Positions 1 to 5,907 of a DNA stretch of 26,138 nt are shown here, one piece after another (position 1 is the stretch's first letter; each line of letters begins with the position of its first letter). The notes under the pieces were generated by a model. That model ran no database searches. It was not told the origin of the DNA and worked only from the letters and a program-made list of their open reading frames with translations. A program made the translations under genes and the position numbers. The stretch is from JANQPA01 sp964628385 (lineage in GTDB: Bacteria; Bacteroidota; Bacteroidia; Chitinophagales; Saprospiraceae): the NCBI GenBank assembly GCA_964628385.1, contig CAZVOD010000071.1:1-26138 (forward strand), in the 5' to 3' direction.

Positions 1-54
1 GCTGCACAATGTTTTGTCTGCAAACATGAAACGACATTTTTAAACAACTTCTAT
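1..54. repeat. Left copy of a 54-bp terminal inverted repeat, possible IS end
   Basis: Bases 1-54 are identical to the reverse complement of 26084-26137, so the window begins and ends with the same sequence in opposite orientation. The inner edge reads TTTAAACAACTTCT towards the window interior, reminiscent of IS5-family type termini, but this is from memory and no transposase gene lies inside the window. The simplest inference is that each end runs into a copy of the same multicopy mobile element, where an assembly would also break. The match itself is seen directly; the IS assignment is weak. Confidence 0.75.
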
Positions 55-244
55 AAGTATCAGACAAAAAAGATGTATAAAACCGATTTGATCCGTAATT
101 TAATTGTCATGAAAGCAATGATGAACCCACGGGAAAAATCCGGGTGATAGAAGCTGTTGGCCGAGGGTGAAAAAGGCATACTGCCCCATAGAAAACTCTA
201 ATATTCATACCTACAAACAAATTTAATAAAATAATAAAGACCAA

Positions 245-976
245 ATGGCTGAAAAAGTATCACTGGAGGAGTTATTGGTTAATGAAATTCAGGCCAGGTA
301 CGATAAAAAGTCTGACCTGGCTTCAGAATTAATGGAAGTACTTTCTCTGAACAAAGATGGGGTGTACCGAAGATTAAGATTTGAAAAAAATTAACCGCTG
401 ATGAAGTCGGTTTATTGGCCAGGCATTACGACATCTCTATAGATGCTTTGCTAGCTAACCAGGCCAATAAGACTTATTTTAATTACAACGTTTATGACAA
501 GCCCATTAGCAGTTTTAAGGATTACCTTTCTCAAATTAACACTGGAACAAACCTTAAGTCAGGTAGAATACACAGCAGCTGAGGGGCGATTCAAGCGCTT
601 AGAGGATGCAATGGAAGTTATTCATGAAATGGAAAATATGATACAATATTTAAAGGTCATCTCTTCGCAGGGTAAGAAATCCCTTCCCGGTATACCCGCC
701 GTGGAAGAAAATGGTAACTATAATTTATTCTATAATGAATTGACTTCTACCAATAATACGTTTCTGGGCGTCTCTAAGGGCTGGAAAGGCCTATTCAACA
801 CTTTTGATCACCCCAATTTCTTGTTTACTTCTGACCGTAGACTTTGTGAGTCAGCCTTCGATTGGTTTAAAAAAGTGATCAATCACTCCGCTTCGGTTAG
901 TTTGCAGCTTGAGAAAGGGCAGGTCTTCTTTTTTGAGCGCCTAAAGAACATAGTGGAATTAGCCAAAAGAGAGTAA
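245..976 (+). pseudogene. Broken helix-turn-helix regulator of the Bacteroidota BetR-like family (frameshift plus internal deletion)
   Basis: An ATG at 245 opens a 49-codon frame starting MAEKVSLEELLVNEIQ and stopping at 392-394, right after a run of seven A. Skipping one base there restores similarity to the regulator at 1427: LTADEVGLLARHYDISID continues into a KPISSFKDYL stretch matching ERPISKFNDYL of that paralogue. Near 535 the match jumps frame and jumps to the C-terminal domain typical of this family (TLEQTLSQVEYTAAEGRF onward), which stays open to 976. The middle of the protein, roughly 100 residues by comparison with the ~270-residue length I recall for the family, is missing. The ORF from 494 to 976 is therefore only a remnant and its apparent N-terminus is out of frame. 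Family membership comes from the paralogue comparison and remembered family features; the DNA-binding role is inferred. Confidence 0.75.
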
Positions 977-1068
977 CATCGACCAGTTAACCCTCTTGAC
1001 GGGAAGTATCACTCTTGCTCAATAGCCAGTTTGGCCTTCCGCAGGACAATCCCAATGTATGAAAAGAT

Positions 1069-1094
1069 AAAAAAAAGGGCAGCGTATGCTGCCC
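1069..1094 (-). terminator. Intrinsic terminator on the minus strand with no gene feeding it
   Basis: GGGCAGC (1077-1083) and GCTGCCC (1088-1094) form a perfect 7-bp stem with a 4-base loop. Read on the minus strand the hairpin is followed by a run of eight T (1069-1076). The plus strand has no T run after it. No minus-strand ORF lies between this hairpin and 1830, so it ends either a small RNA or the transcript of a gene that has been lost. Confidence 0.75.
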
Positions 1095-1164
1095 TCAGTT
1101 AACCAGGGTGAAAGGTGTTCATTGGTTTAGGATTTGGGGTTTAAAAACATAGGGTCTTAGGTTT

Positions 1165-1177
1165 ATTGCTTAAGTAC
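1165..1177. repeat. 13-bp direct repeat, copy 1
   Basis: ATTGCTTAAGTAC occurs here and again at 1409-1421, where it ends five bases before the start codon at 1427. The flanks are also similar (GGTTTATTGCTTAAGTACAA against GGTTTAATTGCTTAAGTACT). A shorter version, TTGCTTAAGT, lies upstream of the subtilase at 16082. Role unknown; it contains the palindrome CTTAAG. Confidence 0.6.
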
Positions 1178-1408
1178 AATTCAAAGATCGGAGTATTGCA
1201 GAGTGGTTTTGTAGGTAATTTTGCAATTCTCAAAAAAAGAATTTGCAAAAATGGCGAAAATCGAGTTTTTCAGAAGATAAGTTTTGTTTTGATTTAACAC
1301 TCATTTTGTATTGAAAGTCAAATTATTCTTTTTATTTTGATTAAATTGGCAGCGTATCATTGTAATTTTACCTGGATGTAATTTTTTTACTTCCAGGGGG
1401 TTGGTTTA

Positions 1409-1421
1409 ATTGCTTAAGTAC
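1409..1421. repeat. 13-bp direct repeat, copy 2, at a start codon
   Basis: This is the second copy of ATTGCTTAAGTAC, directly upstream of the regulator gene at 1427. It may be an operator or a trace of a local duplication; the sequence alone does not decide. Confidence 0.6.
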
Positions 1422-1426
1422 TCAAT

Positions 1427-1936
1427 ATGATACATCCTAATTCTAACTTGCAATACACCTTTCTTGAAAAGGTAAGATCAAGGTTTGCAAAGAAGTCAGA
1501 TTTTGCAAATACCCTAATGGAGTTGCTCCAAATTAACAGAGATGGGGCTTACAGAAGGATGAGGGGCGAAACGGCCCTAAGTGCCTCTGACTTAGAAGTT
1601 TTGGCAGCAAAATTTGACATATCAATTGACGAGCTACTATCAGGAGAGCAAGACAAAATCCTGTTTTCTTATAATTTATTTGAAAGGCCCATATCCAAGT
1701 TTAATGACTATCTGGAGCAGGTTTACAAACAGGTAGTACATTTTAGTCAGATAAAGGGGATGAGGGTATATTATTCTTCGAGAGAGATTCCCGTTTTCTT
1801 CTTTATGAAGTTTCCACGTCTACTATCCTTTAAATTGTACCTCTACGGCCTAACCGCCTGGTACTTTGAAGAGTTACAGGATCAACCTTTCCGTTTTGGT
1901 CTCCTGGAGGATCACTGGCATGAATGGCCCAGGTGA
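1427..1936 (+). pseudogene. 3'-truncated helix-turn-helix regulator, paralogue of the gene at 245
   Basis: The first ~75 residues hold a helix-turn-helix-like segment (KSDFANTLMELLQINRDG, RRMRGETALSASDLEVLAAK, FDISIDELL) closely matching the broken gene at 245. A family-like central part follows (SYNLFERPISKFNDYLEQ, then hydrophobic FKLYLYGLTAWYFEELQDQP). After about residue 160 the sequence DHWHEWPR is the antisense of the dehydrogenase fragment on the other strand, so the native reading ends near 1905. About 100 C-terminal residues, including the domain preserved in the neighbour, are lacking. Members are presumed transcription regulators; ligands are unknown. Whether the 169-residue product is made or folds is uncertain. 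The start codon is the first ATG and has no Shine-Dalgarno, as is usual in this phylum. Confidence 0.7.
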
Positions 1937-2207
1937 TTCGATCTCCTGTGCTAAGTGGTTGGCCACTCCAATCTTTTTGAGGACTTTTAGCCCCTAATTT
2001 TACGATCTGTCCTACAGCTTCATGCCCCAGTATGGTGGGCGTTTTTTCCCGGCGTTTTCCACTGTAGGTGCTCAGGTCGCTCCTACAAATAGTGGCATAC
2101 TTGATTTTTACCAGGAGCTCTCCCTCACCCGGATCAGGAATAGCTACTCTTTTTAGTTCCAAAGGGGTATTAGCGGCCGTAAACACCGCTATTGTACTTT
2201 CTGACAT
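1830..2207 (-). pseudogene. 5' fragment of a zinc-binding alcohol dehydrogenase (MDR superfamily)
   Basis: The 125-codon frame begins like a medium-chain zinc dehydrogenase. It has a GroES-like N-terminal fold with the catalytic zinc ligand Cys41 in TICRSDLSTYSG, the GHEAVGQIV motif with His62-Glu63, and GDRITWAIHASDP near residues 88-100. The ITWAI-type pattern recalls the phosphonate-associated dehydrogenase subfamily (TIGR03366-like), which is uncertain. Family members are about 340-380 residues, so the remaining catalytic domain and the whole NAD-binding Rossmann domain are missing. Similarity stops near 1908; the last ~25 codons are antisense of the truncated regulator. The start lies 20 bp after the helicase stop codon, so it was probably the second gene of a helicase operon. 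Not expected to be active. Confidence 0.8.
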
Positions 2208-2227
2208 ATGTAGAAATGCTAATATGG

Positions 2228-3538
2228 CTAAATCTTATAGATCCGTACCTTTCTTTTTTTGAGTTTGCTATTGTTCAGTTTTTCTATCAATTCATTAGCC
2301 TGATTCTTGGGGACAGCTACAAATGCGCATTCCTGCTTCAGCTCAATCGTCCCCAAATGACCATCTGCCAGACCGCCTTCTTTGAAAAACAGACCGGCAA
2401 TATCCCCCTTGGATATTTTATCCCTGCGTCCTCCAGAGATGAACAGGGTCGTCCATTTACTGGGAGACGGGATGCTTTGACTGCCCGTTTCAAAAAGTTC
2501 TGCTCCCCTGACATAGTCTGGTAGCTGCGCATTTTCATAGTGCAATAAATAAGCAATACCATCCTGATGCATACGGGCTGTTCGGCCATTTCGGTGTATG
2601 AATTCTTCTTCCCTGAATGGGAGTTGATAGTGTATGATAAAGTCCAACGCCGGCACATCAATCCCCCTGGCAGCGAGGTCAGTGGCGACTAAAAGGTTGT
2701 GAGTGCCATTTCTGAATTTTATCAAAGACCGCTCGCGATCTTGTTGTTCCATACCACCATAAAAGCAGGTATGACTCACTCTTTTATGATTCAGAGCATC
2801 GCTCAACTCTTGTATCGTTTCCTTAAAATTGCAAAATAAGATACCGCGTTTGCCATCCAGGTAGCCCAATAAATTTACCAGAGCAGCTATCTTATCCTTG
2901 GAGCTGGAAGCTACTGTTCGGATAGTAAGTAAATGTTCTTTCTCTTCCAGAAAGTCTATCCTTTGAGGATATGTTAGCCCTACAAACTCCGGAATATCTA
3001 CTTTTTGGGTAGCAGAAGTAAGTACTTTCTTTTCCAGGTTGGGTAAAGCTTCAACGATTTCCTGCATGTCATTTTCAAAACCTGTTTCCAGGGATTTATC
3101 AAACTCATCTAGGACGAGCACTTTAATATGATCTACACGAAGCGTTTCTCGTCTTATGTGGTCAGCGATTCGTCCCGGCGTACCGATCAGGATTCCGGGG
3201 GGATGCTTCAGGTCTTGTTTGTCTTTGGACAGGGCCCGGCCTCCGTATACGGCATTTACTTTGTATCCGCTGCCCATTTCTCTGGCTACCTGCTCTATCT
3301 GAATAGCCAACTCACGGGAAGGTACCAAAATCAAGGCTTGAGCTTCTTCCAGCTCTGTATCCAGCATGGCAATAATGGGCAAGAGAAAAGCGAGGGTTTT
3401 ACCGGTTCCGGTAGGTGACAGTAATATCACCTCATCATTGGAAAAAAAGGCCTGATGAGCTGATCGCTGCATGTCGTTCAATGACTCTATGCCAAGCTTC
3501 GCTAGTATCGCTTTTTGATTTTTATTTTTTTCTGACAT
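2228..3538 (-). CDS. DEAD-box ATP-dependent RNA helicase with DbpA-like C-terminal RNA-binding domain
   Basis: This 436-residue protein uses ATP to unwind short RNA duplexes in the cytoplasm. All core motifs are in order: Q-motif region (LNDMQRSAHQAF, 20-31), motif I SPTGTGKT (41-48), PSRELAIQ (73-80), TPGRIADHI (120-128), motif II as DEFD (144-147, Phe in place of Ala), SAT (175-177), ATDLAARGID (285-294) and HRNGRTAR (315-322). The last ~75 residues (from TTLFISGGRRDKISKGDIAG) resemble the DbpA RNA-recognition domain, which in E. coli DbpA targets 23S rRNA. A role in ribosome assembly or RNA remodelling is therefore plausible but inferred. An exact promoter -7 box lies just upstream of the ATG. 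The dehydrogenase fragment follows 20 bp downstream. Confidence 0.92.
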   Translation of the reverse strand: MSEKNKNQKAILAKLGIESLNDMQRSAHQAFFSNDEVILLSPTGTGKTLAFLLPIIAMLDTELEEAQALILVPSRELAIQIEQVAREMGSGYKVNAVYGGRALSKDKQDLKHPPGILIGTPGRIADHIRRETLRVDHIKVLVLDEFDKSLETGFENDMQEIVEALPNLEKKVLTSATQKVDIPEFVGLTYPQRIDFLEEKEHLLTIRTVASSSKDKIAALVNLLGYLDGKRGILFCNFKETIQELSDALNHKRVSHTCFYGGMEQQDRERSLIKFRNGTHNLLVATDLAARGIDVPALDFIIHYQLPFREEEFIHRNGRTARMHQDGIAYLLHYENAQLPDYVRGAELFETGSQSIPSPSKWTTLFISGGRRDKISKGDIAGLFFKEGGLADGHLGTIELKQECAFVAVPKNQANELIEKLNNSKLKKRKVRIYKI

Positions 3539-3542
3539 GCTG

Positions 3543-3550
3543 CAAAGGTA
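3543..3550 (-). promoter_or_regulatory. TAnnTTTG promoter box next to the helicase start codon
   Basis: On the minus strand the sequence TACCTTTG ends four bases before the ATG at 3538. It fits the Bacteroidota -7 consensus exactly. No clear TTTG -33 box is visible. The usual spacing would start the transcript at or within a base or two of the A of the ATG, giving a leaderless mRNA. Confidence 0.45.
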
Positions 3551-3597
3551 ATAGAAAGTATCATAATGTTTTTTGGCCGCTTCCTTCAGAAAAGTCT

Positions 3598-4536
3598 TTA
3601 TGGCGCTTGCAGTGTAAAGGTGGTTAATACGATCCCGTGATCAGAGGGATACCGGAATTCTTTCCCATTTATTTTAAAAGGATCGCCTAAAAAGGCCTTG
3701 TAGGATTCGGAGCGTACCGGCTTGATTTTATTTCCTTTATAAAAAATATAATCGATGCGGTGCTCATCTTTCTTATCCGGTTGATCCCATGTAATACCTG
3801 GATTTTGTACAGGATCAGGGTGAAGTGTACGATAAGTGTCTATCAGGCCTATTTCTTCCAGTACTTTTGTGGTATACCAGGGAACAATCAGGCCATTGTG
3901 GATTTCTTTGGTTGACGCTCCCCAATCCAGATGAGAAGGCGCATTCATATCCCCTCCCAAAATCATGGGAAACGCTTCCGTTCTTGAGGCATATTCCTTA
4001 AAAAAGGGGAGAACTTGCTGAAGCATTTTATACTTGGTACTCGTTTTTTCCCACTCTAATAATTCTTTGGTATTCATTCCCATATTTTCAGGCTTATCAC
4101 TCCATGGTTCGTAGTGGAACCAATTACTAAAAAAGTTAATCCTCTGATCGCCAATCAGCACTTCACGGCCGCCCAGGTAAAAGTCGTATCCGGTGTCTAT
4201 TCTTTTGCAAAATGGATATTTTGAGAAAATAGACAGGTTAATTTTCTTATCGTCAAGAACTGTGCCTTCCGGAGCGATGAGGTGAAAATGGTAGCCTAAA
4301 GCATCGGCTATTTTTTTTCCGGATCCGTAAGTTTCCACCATTAGAATAATGTCAGGGTTGAGCTCCCGGATAATGGCTATGGCTTGTTCCGGACCGTCTT
4401 CAATATCGTTGGCACCGTGCAAGATATTCCAGGCCATCACCTTAAACTCCGTATTTTGGGTGATAGCCGGGTGGGTGTAGCAGCAGCTAAGGTAGAGGAA
4501 TAGCTGCCAAAAACCAGCTAATGGTATTGTTTTCAT
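3598..4536 (-). CDS. Secreted endonuclease/exonuclease/phosphatase-family hydrolase
   Basis: The product is 312 residues from the ATG at 4536. The open frame runs further up to a TTG at 4566, but that TTG is part of a TATTTTTG promoter box, so the ATG is preferred. The protein then starts with a signal peptide (MKTIPLAGFWQLFLYLSCC). The metal-dependent fold is shown by WNILHG (Asn37), VETYG (Glu68), GGDMNAP (Asp196, Asn198), HRIDYIFY (Asp262) and PSDHGIV (Asp299-His300), the usual order of metal-binding and catalytic residues. Members cut nucleic acids, phospholipids or inositol phosphates; the substrate cannot be told from sequence. A secreted location suggests a nutrient-scavenging phosphodiesterase or nuclease. 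It lies downstream of the terminator of the metalloprotease gene and is probably transcribed alone. Confidence 0.88.
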   Translation of the reverse strand: MKTIPLAGFWQLFLYLSCCYTHPAITQNTEFKVMAWNILHGANDIEDGPEQAIAIIRELNPDIILMVETYGSGKKIADALGYHFHLIAPEGTVLDDKKINLSIFSKYPFCKRIDTGYDFYLGGREVLIGDQRINFFSNWFHYEPWSDKPENMGMNTKELLEWEKTSTKYKMLQQVLPFFKEYASRTEAFPMILGGDMNAPSHLDWGASTKEIHNGLIVPWYTTKVLEEIGLIDTYRTLHPDPVQNPGITWDQPDKKDEHRIDYIFYKGNKIKPVRSESYKAFLGDPFKINGKEFRYPSDHGIVLTTFTLQAP

Positions 4537-4563
4537 AGGGTAAATTTGAAATGGATAATACCC

Positions 4564-4599
4564 CAAAAATAGCCTTCTTCTGCCTCATATACCTACAAA
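4564..4599 (-). promoter_or_regulatory. Promoter of the secreted EEP-family gene
   Basis: On the minus strand TATTTTTG (4571-4564) matches the Bacteroidota TAnnTTTG -7 box. A TTTG (4599-4596) overlapping the upstream terminator T run could be the -33 box, although the 24-base spacer is somewhat long. The predicted transcript start is about 20 bases before the ATG at 4536. Confidence 0.4.
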
Positions 4600-4635
4600 A
4601 AAGCGGATAAAAAGCTGTTCCTCCTTTTTATCCGC
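4597..4635 (-). terminator. Intrinsic terminator of the HEIGH metalloprotease gene
   Basis: GCGGATAAAAAG (4603-4614) pairs perfectly with CTTTTTATCCGC (4624-4635) over 12 bp around a 9-base loop. Read on the minus strand it is followed by six T and then GT. It lies about 40 bases after the stop codon at 4677. Confidence 0.85.
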
Positions 4636-4676
4636 AATGGTTTGATCAAATCCCTAAATAAATTAGGTTATTGATT

Positions 4677-5534
4677 TTAATATAAAAATTCTAATGCAAC
4701 TACGTCAAAGTTACCGAACTCTCCATCTTCATTAGCGCTAAAGCAAGCTAGCATTACCGAGTTGGCGTCAAAGCCGGATGGTGTGCCCGGAATATAAACA
4801 GCACCTACTCCGCCGCTACCTTCGTTTCCTCCGGTTCCACAAGACAAAGAGCGGTTGAAATAGTCTGTATGGCGTAACCCAAGACAGTGGCCTATTTCGT
4901 GCGTAATAACGTGCTCCGTAGTGTTAGTACCGAAGCTACTGGTACCAGACTGGATCTGTACAAACTTGTATGGATCACCACCACTTGGGAATCCGGCGGA
5001 TCCACCACCTCCACCACTAACACGATAAACTACTATATCGTAGGGCTGGTAGTTAGTTCCAAAAGTAAGTGTAAAATTAAGACCGATATTAATTCGGTTG
5101 TAATTGTTTACGGCCCACTGAAGTGCGGTACGCATGGTATTATCCAGTGCATTGCTACCTCCCGTATATCCGATTACGTTGATATTGCGTGGCGAGGCAA
5201 CAAGGTTATTAGTACGATATTGTTCGCCAACTGCACCAGTGTGATGGATATCACTAGCTAGCATTTCTTCCAACTGGCTTGGCGAGATCAACATATCGCC
5301 TTCCAGTAAGTAGTGGAATGGCTCGGCTTCTACGCCCGGAAGCAATTCCATGTCTTGAACGATCTCAATGTCAGAGACATCAAAGCCCAGTTCTGAAAAC
5401 TGACTTTTAACCTCATCTGTAATTTGTGGCGTATCAAGAGATTCTACCACATCATTGTTGGAACAGGAAGTAAAAAACAAGGAAGGTAAAGCAATGGCAA
5501 TAAGTGCCATTAACAGCATTCTGAGCTTTTTCAT
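4677..5534 (-). CDS. HEIGH-motif zinc metalloprotease lipoprotein (M57-like)
   Basis: This is a 285-residue lipoprotein. A hydrophobic signal ends in the lipobox LFFTSC, making Cys24 the lipidated residue and placing the protein on a membrane, perhaps the cell surface. The catalytic zinc motif is THEIGHCLGLRHTDYF: His212, Glu213, His216 and His222 fit HExxHxxGxxH. SVMLACFS (259-266) is a plausible Met-turn region. The literal HEIGH matches the Pfam family called dual-action HEIGH metallopeptidase (M57). Residues ~30-110 look like a propeptide or spacer; RVSGGGGGSAGFPSGG is a flexible glycine-rich loop. It has its own promoter-like sequence and a strong terminator, so it is probably monocistronic. 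A protein-degrading role fits the subtilases in the window. Confidence 0.88.
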   Translation of the reverse strand: MKKLRMLLMALIAIALPSLFFTSCSNNDVVESLDTPQITDEVKSQFSELGFDVSDIEIVQDMELLPGVEAEPFHYLLEGDMLISPSQLEEMLASDIHHTGAVGEQYRTNNLVASPRNINVIGYTGGSNALDNTMRTALQWAVNNYNRINIGLNFTLTFGTNYQPYDIVVYRVSGGGGGSAGFPSGGDPYKFVQIQSGTSSFGTNTTEHVITHEIGHCLGLRHTDYFNRSLSCGTGGNEGSGGVGAVYIPGTPSGFDANSVMLACFSANEDGEFGNFDVVALEFLY

Positions 5535-5907
5535 ACTTGAAAAGGTTTGTTAATGTGAAAAATGTTAATGGCAAGTTAATAAAATTATATAAACTCCAAA
5601 ATTTTTAATTGCTAATAGCTGTATCGAGAATTATTTATTGGATATTTTAAGATGAAATCAAAATAAAATATTTCATCTTTTTAGTGAGCATATTACGTAT
5701 TATGGTTAAATGTTTTTTCATGGTAATCAATGTATTATATTGTATATGTGTAAAATGAATGTGATTTCAGGTCTTCAAAATTCTGTCTGGCTAATTTTAC
5801 TTAAGAGCGATAAAAATTTTTTCTCTTAGGAATTTGATAAAATATTCAATCTTTGGGTAGCAAAATAAAATTTAGATCACTTAACTTTTTGCTCAAAATT
5901 TCCTTTG
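5535..5907. other. AT-rich divergent intergenic region
   Basis: No gene is visible. Besides the possible metalloprotease promoter it holds a 10-bp inverted repeat, AAGATGAAAT (5649-5658) and ATTTCATCTT (5670-5679), followed by a short T run. This could be an operator or a weak plus-strand terminator with no gene feeding it. AATCTTTG (5848-5855) resembles a -7 box for the gene at 5908 but lacks the first T and has no partner at the right distance. Confidence 0.45.
5571..5600 (-). promoter_or_regulatory. Possible promoter of the HEIGH metalloprotease gene
   Basis: On the minus strand a TTTG (5600-5597) is followed after 18 bases by TAACTTGC (5578-5571), an imperfect version of TAnnTTTG. The box lies 37 bases before the ATG. 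Spacing is right but the -7 match is only partial. Confidence 0.35.

Larger units (their letters stand above)
977..1426. other. Non-coding stretch between two broken regulator genes
   Basis: No convincing gene is present. It holds an intrinsic terminator facing left (1069-1094), one of two copies of a short direct repeat (1165-1177, the other at 1409-1421), and AT-rich DNA upstream of the regulator at 1427. A weak promoter-like pair, TTTG at 1336-1339 and TAATTTTA at 1363-1370, lies there with a rather long 23-base spacer. Confidence 0.5.

Noticed and set aside
4537..4566. Upstream TTG start for the EEP-family gene
   Set aside because: The TTG is part of a promoter -7 box and the extension would put ten residues before a normal signal peptide.
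4887..5261. 124-codon plus-strand ORF opposite the HEIGH metalloprotease
   Set aside because: Antisense shadow; the minus frame has lipobox, zinc motif, promoter-like boxes and terminator.
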